From: Vibrio crassostreae 9ZC13
GTDB lineage: Bacteria; Pseudomonadota; Gammaproteobacteria; Enterobacterales; Vibrionaceae
Length of the DNA: 64,000 nt
Assembly: GCF_000272045.2 (NCBI RefSeq)
Contig: NZ_AJYZ02000042.1
Location: forward strand, 481,552-545,551
Direction of reading: 5' to 3'
The notes beneath the pieces were generated by a model. It did not search any database and was not told the DNA's origin. It saw nothing but the letters and a program-made list of their open reading frames with translations. Shown piece by piece: positions 28,083-35,795 of the stretch. How positions within the stretch are numbered: position 1 is the stretch's first letter; each line of letters opens with the position of its first letter. The position numbers were made by a program, and so were the translations under genes.

Positions 28083-28125
28083 GGTCTGACCTGAAGCATT
28101 GTAAAGAAGTTGTTAATTAAATCAA
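28083..28125 (-). promoter_or_regulatory. fadIJ promoter with FadR-like operator
   Basis: On the minus strand TTGATT (28125-28120) and TACAAT (28103-28098) are 16 bases apart, putting the start of transcription near 28091. The palindromic core GGTCTGACC (28083-28091), with flanking TG, sits exactly there. It agrees with the FadR consensus (AGCTGGTCCGACNTGTT) at about 11 of 17 positions, including the GGTC-N-GAC core. FadR bound at the start site would repress fadIJ until long-chain acyl-CoA releases it, as in E. coli. Confidence 0.65.
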
Positions 28126-28280
28126 ACGAGCGTTTAAATAAACGTGATACGAGTATCTCACTGTTTGAAAATATAACTGCGCATTCAGGCGAACCTTTTT
28201 GGGGGAAAGGTTGCCGTAAGAGACTAAACTATTGTAAGCAAAGACTGTTATCGCTGTGTAGGGAATGGTTTTCTTGAGGC

Positions 28281-28444
28281 AAAAAAAAACCACACAAAGC
28301 TGTGTGGTCGGAATGTATATAAAGCAATTAACTTAGCGCCAATTGAAATAATCAGTTTCCTGATTAGGAGAAAGTAAAGTCAGCCTTCAAAAGGAAGTGT
28401 CGTCTTGCTCAACATGCTAGCCACGAATGACTAACTAGACGACA
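28281..28444 (-). ncRNA. candidate structured small RNA between fadI and the ECF sigma gene
   Basis: A minus-strand transcript of about 164 bases is predicted. Its 5' end sits 7 bases after a TATAGT -10 box (28456-28451). Elements in order are: an outer 8-bp stem TGTCGTCT/AGACGACA (28444-28437 with 28405-28398) enclosing TAGTCA-TTCG-TGGCTA; a short CTTC/GAAG stem; a C/U-rich single-stranded stretch with TTTCTCCT; AATCAG-GAAA-CTGATT with a GNRA tetraloop (28365-28350); and a final intrinsic terminator ACCACACA/TGTGTGGT followed by at least eight T residues (28308-28281). No open frame with a ribosome site is seen within it. The stable terminator 220 bases before fadI argues for a separate RNA, though a fadI leader attenuator is possible. 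It is not matched to a named RNA. Confidence 0.65.
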
Positions 28445-28555
28445 AGGTGTACTATAACGAGTTCGAGGCCTTAGATTTTGAAGTAGATCAATTTTAATGT
28501 GATTTTACGATTTCCTGCCGATCGTTAGCTCTAAAAATATAAAAACGAAGCACAA

Positions 28556-28576
28556 CGTATAGAGGACAGCTATACG
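28556..28576 (+). promoter_or_regulatory. dyad in the leader of the ECF sigma operon
   Basis: CGTATAG and CTATACG form a perfect 7-bp inverted repeat with a 7-base spacer, 23 bases before the GTG start. It may be an operator or a leader hairpin. The region 28445-28555 is the divergent promoter area for the sigma gene and the small RNA. Confidence 0.4.
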
Positions 28577-28598
28577 CAGAGCAATTATGGAGGCTCGT

Positions 28599-29162
28599 GT
28601 GTCAATAATAAAAATGTTTGGAAAGAAAACAGCCAAGCGTCCGGTCAACTCTGATATGGACAAACAAAGAAAATACGAAGCACTTGTGCGCGCCTATCAT
28701 CGTGACCTCTTTCGCTACGCCTATTGGTTATGCAAAGACAAAAGCATTGCCGAAGACTTAGTTCAAGAAACTTGCCTTCGTGCATGGAAGTCACTCGATA
28801 GCCTTCAAGATGAAAAAGCCGCCAAATCTTGGCTGATTACCATCTTGAGACGCGAGAACGCTCGACGTTTTGAACGCAAACAGTTTGATCTGGTTGATAT
28901 CGACGATCACGGTAACGATGCTAGTGTCAGTGATGACCCGCACCATCAGCATCAGTGGTTGCAAGCCCAGATCATGAAACTTGAAATTGATTACCGTGAA
29001 CCTCTCTTCTTGCAAGTGATTGGTGGTTTTAGTGGTGATGAGATTGCCGATATTCTCGATCTCAACAAAAACACGGTGATGACACGTTTATTCAGAGCTC
29101 GAAATCAGTTGAAAGAGCTGTTGGATACAGAAGAGGCAGAGAGGGGGCAACATAATGGATGA
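28599..29162 (+). CDS. ECF-type RNA polymerase sigma factor
   Basis: The 187-residue sigma factor has region 2 (about residues 30-90: RDLFRYAYWLCKDKSIAEDLVQETCLRAWKSL), which binds the -10 element. Region 4 (about 125-175: EPLFLQVIGGFSGDEIADILDLNKNTVMTRLFRARNQL) carries the helix-turn-helix for the -35 element. Regions 1.1 and 3 are absent, as in ECF factors. The start is taken as GTG 28599, which has GGAGG at ideal spacing; ATGs at 28587 and 28614 are alternatives. It overlaps the next gene by 8 bases, so the pair is a sigma/anti-sigma unit by arrangement. Its place beside fadIJ, two fadL genes and mlaA suggests an envelope or lipid signal; the target promoters are unknown. Confidence 0.88.
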   Translation: MSIIKMFGKKTAKRPVNSDMDKQRKYEALVRAYHRDLFRYAYWLCKDKSIAEDLVQETCLRAWKSLDSLQDEKAAKSWLITILRRENARRFERKQFDLVDIDDHGNDASVSDDPHHQHQWLQAQIMKLEIDYREPLFLQVIGGFSGDEIADILDLNKNTVMTRLFRARNQLKELLDTEEAERGQHNG

Positions 29163-29883
29163 TTTGGAATTTCGTCGTCGTGTATTGTCGGAACCTAAAC
29201 AACGTACACAAGATATTGTTGATGCGACCGCGAATAGCGAAGCCAATAGTAACTTCTTAGACGATGTACTAGCGCTTGATAAACAGATCCACTCTGCGAT
29301 GAATGTGGATGTGCCAGACGATCTTGCTGATCGTATTCTGTTCAATCAGACCTCAAGCGAAGAAAGCAAAGTAGTAAGGCCAACGTTTGCGAGACGAGCA
29401 ATGGCAATGGCCGCCTCAGTAGCATTCGTTGCAGGTTTATTAGTTGGCCAAGTGAATTGGGGAAATGCATTCGTTTCACCTGCGCAAGCTAGTTTAGTTG
29501 ATACAGCGATGAAGCATGTTGTTGATGAGAAGAGCTTTGTTAGTAGCATCGATGAACAGGTTACATCGCAGCAGATCAACGCAAAAATGAACCCATTTGC
29601 TTTTCAGTTTGATGACGCTTTCCCTTACCATGTTTATTACCTAAACCACTGTGGCTTTGGTAAATCCAACGCAGTACATATGGTCTTCCAAGGCGCAAAA
29701 GGCAAAGTAACACTGTTTTTAACCGGTATTCCAACAGACAAACCTATCGATTTTGATGAAAAAGGCATGTCCGGCTCGGTAACACCCGTAGATGGCAGCA
29801 GCTTAATCCTTGTGGGTGAAAATGGTGAGGATGTTTCCAAAATCGCCGAAAAGCTGACAAAAATGATCAAACCAATGAGCTGA
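29155..29883 (+). CDS. DUF3379 membrane protein, putative anti-sigma factor
   Basis: The 242-residue protein has an acidic N-terminal cytoplasmic region (MDDLEFRRRVLSEPKQR, then a helical part to about residue 75). One transmembrane segment follows at about 80-100 (MAMAASVAFVAGLLVGQVNWG), then an extracytoplasmic domain containing a conserved YYLNHCGFGKSNAVHMVF stretch. Topology, size and the 8-base overlap with the ECF sigma gene all fit an anti-sigma factor holding the sigma at the inner membrane. It belongs to the DUF3379 family by overall pattern; the biochemical role is inferred. The single cysteine in the periplasmic part could matter for sensing. Confidence 0.75.
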   Translation: MDDLEFRRRVLSEPKQRTQDIVDATANSEANSNFLDDVLALDKQIHSAMNVDVPDDLADRILFNQTSSEESKVVRPTFARRAMAMAASVAFVAGLLVGQVNWGNAFVSPAQASLVDTAMKHVVDEKSFVSSIDEQVTSQQINAKMNPFAFQFDDAFPYHVYYLNHCGFGKSNAVHMVFQGAKGKVTLFLTGIPTDKPIDFDEKGMSGSVTPVDGSSLILVGENGEDVSKIAEKLTKMIKPMS

Positions 29884-29910
29884 TTCGCTCTTAAAGCCCC
29901 GTCACAAAAG

Positions 29911-29946
29911 GCCCAGCAATTATATTACTGATATTGCTGGGCTTTA
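29911..29946 (+). terminator. terminator of the sigma/DUF3379 operon
   Basis: GCCCAGCAAT (29911-29920) pairs with ATTGCTGGGC (29933-29942), followed by the T-rich TTTATTTA. The T tract is short. Confidence 0.6.
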
Positions 29947-29988
29947 TTTATAAATAAACCACAAAACCATTCACACCACCAATACCTC

Positions 29989-30138
29989 TAGAGTTAAAAC
30001 TCTAAAAAACAGCATTTCACACCATTTTCGTGCCAGATAGGCGTCATTTCCATAATTTTCCACTCAAAATTCCCAATGGTCGGATTTGTATATCGTATAC
30101 TTGCGAATAGGATCAGCCACCATTGAGCAATTGCTCAA
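29989..30138 (+). promoter_or_regulatory. fadL upstream region with three dyads and a FadR-like site
   Basis: The 297-base gap before fadL holds TAGAGTT-AA-AACTCTA (29989-30004), GTATA-TCG-TATAC (30088-30100) and the perfect 16-bp palindrome TTGAGCAATTGCTCAA (30123-30138). Within it, TGGTCGGATTTGT (30077-30089) matches the FadR consensus in the half-site TGGTC-GA and in TGT. An SD AAGGA lies seven bases before the ATG at 30181. Which dyads are true operators is not known. Confidence 0.45.
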
Positions 30139-30180
30139 ATTAATCGCCCTGTAGAGGCGGATATATAAAGGAATAAATGA

Positions 30181-31476
30181 ATGACTACCAACAACACGCG
30201 TCTGTTTAAAAAGTCTCTTTTAGCAGTAACAATTACACTGGCGTCTTCGCAAGCGATGGCAGCAGGTTTCCAACTTAACGCACAATCAGCTACCGGCCTT
30301 GGCCGTGCTTTTGCTGGTGATGCAGTAATCGCAGATAACGCGTCAGTAATGGCTCGTAACCCAGCGGCAATGGCACTGTTTGATAAAGTTGAACTATCTT
30401 TAGGTTTCACTTCGATCACTTCGAAAATTGAAGTCAAAGATGCCACTTACACTAGCGCATTAACTGGTTCAACACCTTCAAACTATGATGATGCGGGTGA
30501 TACTTCTATCGCACCTAACATCCACTTAATTGTGCCTGTTAATGACCAATTTGCATGGGGCGTCAATGCCTACACTAACTTTGGTACTAAAACTGAGTTT
30601 GACGATTCGTTTGCAGGTTCTGAATATGGTGGCCTAACTGACGTTAAAAGTATGAACTTAGGGGTAGCTGGCTCATACCGTTTGAATGAACAGTGGAGCT
30701 TTGGTGCAGGTTTAGACTTCATCTATGGACAAGGTAAGCTTGAGCGTAAAATTACGCTGCCTAATAATGTAGCAAACCCTACAGGTGTTCAAGAATACAC
30801 AGCTCTAGATGCAGACGCTGACGGTTGGGCTGTAGGCTTTAACTTGGGTACAGTTTTCGAGCTAGATAAAGATAATAGATTTGGCTTAGCATATCGTTAC
30901 AGCCCAACTCTAGAAGCTGAAGGTGATATTACTGGTATTGGAGTGAACCCAGCAACAGGAGATGTTGTTAACGCAACATACAAAAACGATACATTAAACA
31001 TGCCGTTACCTAGCATGATTGAGTTCTCTGGTTACCATATGCTACCAGACTCTAAGTTTGCTGTTCACTACAGCGTTCAATGGATTGGTTGGAGCGCATT
31101 TGACGTACTAGAGGCTGACAAAGCCGGTGAGTTAAATGAGTATAAATGGCAAGATGGGATGCATTACGCTCTTGGTACAACTTACTACATGAATAAAGAT
31201 TGGACATTACGTGCCGGTTACATGTACGACACAAGTGCCCAAGATAGTATTACATCAGTTTCGGTACCAGATTCTGATCGTCAATGGTTCTCTGCTGGCT
31301 TCACATACCACATTGATACAGCTTCAAACGTAGATTTCGGCTTCACTTACCTACTGGGTGATGATGTAAAAGTCAATGAAACTACTGAAATATCAGGAAC
31401 TACAATTTCATCAATAGAAGCAACAACTCATGCTGATGCTATCTTAGTTGGTCTTCAATACAGCCGTAGCTTCTAA
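30181..31476 (+). CDS. fadL: FadL-family outer membrane channel, copy 1
   Basis: The 431-residue outer-membrane beta-barrel takes up long-chain fatty acids or other hydrophobic molecules. A Sec signal ends at residue 27 (QAMA), and the mature N-terminus AGFQLNAQSATGLGRAFAGDAVIADNAS is the FadL/OmpP1 plug (hatch) signature with NPAAMA. Many alternating amphipathic strands follow, and the protein ends in aromatic phenylalanine (YSRSF), as needed for barrel assembly. It is followed 295 bases later by a paralog, and lies close to fadIJ and mlaA. FadR and/or the ECF sigma upstream are plausible regulators. Exact cargo is not evident. Confidence 0.9.
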   Translation: MTTNNTRLFKKSLLAVTITLASSQAMAAGFQLNAQSATGLGRAFAGDAVIADNASVMARNPAAMALFDKVELSLGFTSITSKIEVKDATYTSALTGSTPSNYDDAGDTSIAPNIHLIVPVNDQFAWGVNAYTNFGTKTEFDDSFAGSEYGGLTDVKSMNLGVAGSYRLNEQWSFGAGLDFIYGQGKLERKITLPNNVANPTGVQEYTALDADADGWAVGFNLGTVFELDKDNRFGLAYRYSPTLEAEGDITGIGVNPATGDVVNATYKNDTLNMPLPSMIEFSGYHMLPDSKFAVHYSVQWIGWSAFDVLEADKAGELNEYKWQDGMHYALGTTYYMNKDWTLRAGYMYDTSAQDSITSVSVPDSDRQWFSAGFTYHIDTASNVDFGFTYLLGDDVKVNETTEISGTTISSIEATTHADAILVGLQYSRSF

Positions 31477-31497
31477 TATAAGCTAATAAGTAATCCC

Positions 31498-31526
31498 AAA
31501 GGGTCGCATTATGCGACCCTTTTTTA
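31498..31526 (+). terminator. terminator after fadL copy 1
   Basis: AAAGGGTCGCA pairs with TGCGACCCTTT around a three-base loop, followed by TTTTTA. It separates the two fadL genes into independent transcripts. The rest of 31527-31771 is A/T-rich and holds the promoter of copy 2, with no other gene seen. Confidence 0.9.
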
Positions 31527-31771
31527 TTGCCTAAACTACTGACCCACATCAATTTAAGCTTACATCTGTAGCCTGCAGAGGCAAAATATGCCTACAAGTG
31601 TACGCTCAAACTTCGCAACACAGCCGAAACATTTAGATTATTTCTCTAATAATTAAACACATTTACTCATTTAATCCCTAAAACACTGTTTTATTCGAAT
31701 TTCATTTTTAAAGTAATAACTCTAAACGTAGAATCACGACACTAAATACTTATGGTTCAGCGAACATAATA

Positions 31772-33079
31772 ATGAAAATGAATAAGACTCTTCTATCTGC
31801 TGCAGTGGCAGTTGGACTACTTTCGACTTCTACCGTCACTCAAGCGGCTGGTTTTCAACTAGCAGAATACTCAGCAACAGGCCTCGGCCGTGCGTATGCT
31901 GGTGAAGCAGCAATCGCAGACAACGCTGGTTCACAATGGCGTAACCCTGCCCTTCTTACTTACCTAGAAGGCACACAGGTTTCTGTTGGTGCTATCTATG
32001 TTGACCCGAACATTGATATCGATGGTACTTCTACATCTGCTTTTACTGGCGCTAAGTCCTCATCTAACTCTAGCGATTTTGCACACAGTGCCGTGATCCC
32101 AAACTTTTATGTTTCTCATAAGTACAACGACAAGTTTGCATTAGGTTTTGCTGCTGGTACTAACTACGGCATGGAAACAGATCTAGGTAAAGATTTTGGT
32201 GGCGCAAACCACGGTAACGAAGCAAGCGTTACCACAATGGAGCTAAACTTAAACGCGGCATACCAAGTACTTGAAAGCGTTTCTATTGGTGGTGGTATTC
32301 GTTACATCATGGCTGAAGGCAGCTTTGGTGCGGTATCAGCAACAACAATCCCAACCATGGTAAACCAAGGTGATGCACTTAAATACATGGAAGGTGATGA
32401 TACAGCATGGGGTTGGCAAGTCGGTACAGCTTGGCAGATCAATGAAAGCAACCGCTTAGGCTTCACCTACAAGTCTGAGGTAGATCTAACATTGGAAGGT
32501 CACGCAAAAGGTCTTGCTTTTGATTCCGTAGCAAACGCAATTGGTGGACCAGTTAAATCTAAGTACAACGGTTCTATGGCGTTAGCTCTTCCTGCTACAG
32601 CAGAATTAGCTAGTTTTCATCAGCTAACAGACAAAGTAGCGGTGCATGCGAGCGTAAACTGGACAAATTGGAGCAGCTTTAAAGAGCTTGTTGCCGACAT
32701 CCCTGAATTCGGTCCAGCTCGAACTCAAGAGATCAAGCAAGAGAACTGGGAAGACAACTACCGCTTTGCAGTTGGTACGACTTACCAAATGACGCCTAAG
32801 TTAGCTTTACGTTCTGGTATTGCATACGATACTTCAGCTGTAAGTGAAGAGCACCGTACTGCGACGATCCCAGAAACGGACCGCACTTGGTTAAGTATTG
32901 GTGCTGGCTACCAATGGTCTGAGCAATTAACTCTAGATGCAGGCTTCACTTACATTTTAGCGAAAGATGCGAAAATGCTAGAAGATGACGCAGCATCAGC
33001 ACCGTTTGGCGGCACTTTTGAAGGTGAAGTAACGGGTAGCATTTGGCTAGTAGGTATCCAAGCTAACTACCGTTTCTAA
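31772..33079 (+). CDS. fadL: FadL-family outer membrane channel, copy 2
   Basis: The 435-residue paralog of the preceding gene has a signal peptide ending at residue 25 (VTQA), then AGFQLAEYSATGLGRAYAGEAAIADNAGSQWRNPALL, the FadL plug motif. The barrel ends in YRF. It shares the same overall plan as copy 1 but differs throughout, so the duplication is old. The start has no strong ribosome site; ATG 31772 and ATG 31778 are both possible. It is convergent with mlaA across a shared terminator. Retention of both copies suggests different substrates or regulation. Confidence 0.9.
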   Translation: MKMNKTLLSAAVAVGLLSTSTVTQAAGFQLAEYSATGLGRAYAGEAAIADNAGSQWRNPALLTYLEGTQVSVGAIYVDPNIDIDGTSTSAFTGAKSSSNSSDFAHSAVIPNFYVSHKYNDKFALGFAAGTNYGMETDLGKDFGGANHGNEASVTTMELNLNAAYQVLESVSIGGGIRYIMAEGSFGAVSATTIPTMVNQGDALKYMEGDDTAWGWQVGTAWQINESNRLGFTYKSEVDLTLEGHAKGLAFDSVANAIGGPVKSKYNGSMALALPATAELASFHQLTDKVAVHASVNWTNWSSFKELVADIPEFGPARTQEIKQENWEDNYRFAVGTTYQMTPKLALRSGIAYDTSAVSEEHRTATIPETDRTWLSIGAGYQWSEQLTLDAGFTYILAKDAKMLEDDAASAPFGGTFEGEVTGSIWLVGIQANYRF

Positions 33080-33112
33080 TCTGGTTACTTAATCTAAAGT
33101 AGCACATATAAA

Positions 33113-33146
33113 AAAGGCTCGATGTTATTTTAAACATCGAGCCTTT
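33113..33146. terminator. bidirectional terminator between fadL copy 2 and mlaA
   Basis: AAAGGCTCGATGTT pairs perfectly with AACATCGAGCCTTT around a six-base loop, with A and T runs on either side. Confidence 0.9.
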
Positions 33147-33173
33147 CTTTTATCGATTTTCTAAATCATGTTT

Positions 33174-33959
33174 CTAGTAATCTTCTAGATAACCATCGAT
33201 CAAATCTTCTTCTTCAAGGTCGACCTCTTCAGGCTCGATCTCGGCTTTAAAGTCACGACGTTGAATATAAACATCTCGCGTTAACGCATATGGATCTGGC
33301 GAGTCATCCAACAGCGCTTCTTGTGACACTAACTGAGCACGAGTTTCCATGCCTTCGAATGCCCACTTTCCTAAGCTAGCCCAGAAGTTCAAGAAAGACA
33401 GAGGCACATACATACCATCAACGGTTTCAGTTACTTCACGCGTTGTTATTGGGCCATAACCCGGCACCATGAAGTAGGGACCATTCCCTACCCCGTAATG
33501 ACCAATCGCATCAGAGAACGACTTATCATCGTATTTGGTGATCCCCGCTTCGCTGGCAATATCGATTAAGCCTAACAAACCAATCGTTGAGTTAATCCAA
33601 AAACGATTGAAATGGTCGAGTGCTTTTTCACCATTGCCCATAATAAGGTTATTCACCATGCTTGATGGTTCGTCTAAGTTGGCTAGAAAATTGGATATAC
33701 CAGAACGTACTGGCACAGGGGTGTAGTCAACATAAGCGAGGGAAACAGGGCGAACTAAATAAGGATCTAGATATTCGTAGTTGATATCCCACATCGCTCG
33801 GTTGAAGCCTTCAAAAGGATCATTCGGGTGGGACTCTTCGACGTATTCAGAGGTTTCGAGGTTATCATCGTCAACACTTTCGTCCGGCGCACTTGAACAC
33901 CCAACCGTTAAGCTTGCGATAAAAAGTAAACTCGAGAGTCTTAAAACACTGACAGACAT
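33174..33959 (-). CDS. mlaA: MlaA (VacJ) lipid-asymmetry lipoprotein
   Basis: This 261-residue outer-membrane lipoprotein removes misplaced phospholipids from the outer leaflet and passes them to MlaC. The lipobox LTVGC places the acylated cysteine at residue 21. An acidic spacer precedes the MlaA domain DPFEGFNRAMWDINYEYLDPYLVRPVSLAY. The domain goes on through NFLANLDEPSSMVNNLIMG, FWINSTIGLLGLIDIASEAG and GPYFMVPGYGP. The C-terminus is strongly acidic (EPEEVDLEEEDLIDGYLED). The start has AAGGTGAT upstream. It stands apart from the mlaBCDEF genes, as usual, and is monocistronic. Confidence 0.95.
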   Translation of the reverse strand: MSVSVLRLSSLLFIASLTVGCSSAPDESVDDDNLETSEYVEESHPNDPFEGFNRAMWDINYEYLDPYLVRPVSLAYVDYTPVPVRSGISNFLANLDEPSSMVNNLIMGNGEKALDHFNRFWINSTIGLLGLIDIASEAGITKYDDKSFSDAIGHYGVGNGPYFMVPGYGPITTREVTETVDGMYVPLSFLNFWASLGKWAFEGMETRAQLVSQEALLDDSPDPYALTRDVYIQRRDFKAEIEPEEVDLEEEDLIDGYLEDY

Positions 33960-33990
33960 ATCACCTTTTCCATAAGGAATTCAAATAATA

Positions 33991-34014
33991 AAAAAGGCCA
34001 GCAATCGCTGGCCT
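33991..34014 (-). terminator. ccm operon terminator
   Basis: AGGCCAGC (33995-34002) pairs with GCTGGCCT (34007-34014). On the minus strand the stem is followed by TTTTTT. It lies 70 bases past the ccmI stop. Confidence 0.85.
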
Positions 34015-34083
34015 CAATTGTTTGGCTAAGTCTATACCGTTTATCTGCAAATCGGAATAGCTAACACCTATGCAAAGTGGTGA

Positions 34084-35304
34084 TTAATATTGCTTATTGA
34101 TATCAATGGTAACTGGAGCACCCAGTTCAACCACTTCACTTTCACCGTACCAATCGCCTTCGCGAGTTGAAACGTTGCCGTCTGTATCAAGCCTAGCTCT
34201 AACCATCAGAGTTTCAAGGCTAGACAGCTCTTGTCCTTCCAGCATGCTGTTGCCGTCATCTAGAACAACAGTACGAGGGAAAGTCCCTAGTGGGTAACGA
34301 GCGGCTGCGATAGGCATTGGAGAACCATCTGCTCTGTGTACTGAAACAATTAACACTGAGTTAGGGTCAGCATTCACGTCTGCAGATAGATCGAGCGTTA
34401 CAGCAACAGTCTTACCTTGGTCGACACCCATATTGTCGCCCATTTTCTTCTGAGCACTTTCAATACTGCGCGAAAGCATTTCATAGCGACTGTCTTGTGG
34501 ACCAATCATCTGCTGCATGATGCTCCAGTACTTCACCGCACCTGGGTAGTCTTGACGCTCAAACGCATCAAACGCAAGCAGTGAGAACACACGAAGGTCA
34601 ACGTAATCGTTTTGAATCAAACGGCTCAAAATCAAACGAGCTTGGTTTTGATCAGCTTCATCAGGAGAAAGCATCAGTGCTTGTGCGAAACCTAACTGAA
34701 CATCTTCATTCTTAGGTTCAAGCTTGTAAGCTCGTTCCATAGAATCTTTTGCTGTTTCAGCGTCGCGGTTAGCCAGTGCAATACGACCGAGTAGCAACCA
34801 ACCTGTTGAATCTTTTGGTTGGTAATGCAGACGAGTACGAAGCGCTAGAGTCAAATCTTCCAACTCATCATCCGTTAGTGCACCACCTTCCGATGACATT
34901 AGCTTTTTAGACAATTCAGGAAGGTTCGAGCTCACTTCTTGCCAGTGTTGAACTTTGTCCAACGCACCGAACTTAAAGTACATACCATAAGTCACAACGA
35001 CGACAAGGATGATCGACGGTACAACCACACCAAGCGTAGAGATTTGAGTCTTCTTCATCTCTTCTTGTGCAGGAACATCATCAAGCAGAGACTGTTTCAA
35101 ATCATCGATCAGTTCTTGTTGGTTATCAACAAGACCTTCCTCTGCTTCTACTTCTAACTCGACAAGACGGTCTTTATAGAACGCTTTATTCAACTCGTCG
35201 CGAAGCATCTCGTCATTGTTTGCCTTCTTGTTAATGAAAGGCAGAACAATTAAGAAAATTGCCGCTAGCGAAAGGATAATGGTAGAAATCCAAAATAGAG
35301 TCAT
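34084..35304 (-). CDS. ccmI: CcmI, cytochrome c maturation chaperone
   Basis: The 406-residue protein binds apocytochrome c for heme attachment. Two transmembrane segments (about residues 3-23 and 92-112) flank a cytoplasmic loop with a helical, acidic character. A periplasmic TPR region follows at about 130-290 (PKDSTGWLLLGRIALANRDAETAKDSMERAYKLEP). A C-terminal beta-rich domain of about 100 residues ends the protein. It overlaps ccmH by one base and is last in the operon, followed by a terminator. Confidence 0.92.
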   Translation of the reverse strand: MTLFWISTIILSLAAIFLIVLPFINKKANNDEMLRDELNKAFYKDRLVELEVEAEEGLVDNQQELIDDLKQSLLDDVPAQEEMKKTQISTLGVVVPSIILVVVVTYGMYFKFGALDKVQHWQEVSSNLPELSKKLMSSEGGALTDDELEDLTLALRTRLHYQPKDSTGWLLLGRIALANRDAETAKDSMERAYKLEPKNEDVQLGFAQALMLSPDEADQNQARLILSRLIQNDYVDLRVFSLLAFDAFERQDYPGAVKYWSIMQQMIGPQDSRYEMLSRSIESAQKKMGDNMGVDQGKTVAVTLDLSADVNADPNSVLIVSVHRADGSPMPIAAARYPLGTFPRTVVLDDGNSMLEGQELSSLETLMVRARLDTDGNVSTREGDWYGESEVVELGAPVTIDINKQY

Positions 35305-35795
35305 TACTTCTTATCTCCGTCGTTCTCTTCATCGAGTAACGCTTTTAAGCGAGCTTCTTTGTCTGCATCCCAGTCTTTATTTGACTCTACTGCTGCTTTT
35401 GATTTTGACTTTCTGCTTCGTAAAATAATCAAACCAAATCCAAACACAACAACCGCAAACGGACCAATCCAAAGGATCGATGTAGCTAAGGTCAGTGGCG
35501 GGTTGTACGTTACAAAGTTACCGTAACGAGCAATCATGTAATCAATAATTTCTTGCTCAGACTTGCCGTCTTTTGTCATCTCGTACACTTTTTGGCGTAA
35601 GTCGACCGCTAGCTCAGCATTCGAATCACCAATCGTGTTGTTCTGACATTTAGGGCAACGTAGCGTATTACTCAACTCTTTGAACTGCTGTTCTTGATCT
35701 ACGGTATCAAATTCATGGAACTCGATAGGCGCAGCAGAAACAGTCGCTGAAATTGCGAACGTAGCGAATAGAGTAATCAGTGCCTTTCTAATCAT
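35304..35795 (-). CDS. ccmH: CcmH, apocytochrome thiol reductase
   Basis: The 163-residue protein has a Sec signal (ending near residue 21) followed by the redox motif LRCPKCQNN, with Cys47 and Cys50, which reduces the apocytochrome heme-binding cysteines. A three-helix bundle and one membrane segment (ILWIGPFAVVVFGFGLIILRSR) follow, with a charged cytosolic tail. It corresponds to the N-terminal half of E. coli CcmH; the TPR part is the separate CcmI here. It overlaps ccmG by 4 bases. Confidence 0.93.
   Translation of the reverse strand: MIRKALITLFATFAISATVSAAPIEFHEFDTVDQEQQFKELSNTLRCPKCQNNTIGDSNAELAVDLRQKVYEMTKDGKSEQEIIDYMIARYGNFVTYNPPLTLATSILWIGPFAVVVFGFGLIILRSRKSKSKAAVESNKDWDADKEARLKALLDEENDGDKK

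Noticed and set aside
28192..28212. AACCTTT/AAAGGTT hairpin upstream of fadI as a terminator
   Set aside because: No T-run follows on either strand, and it lies between the small RNA terminator and the fadI promoter without a transcript to end.
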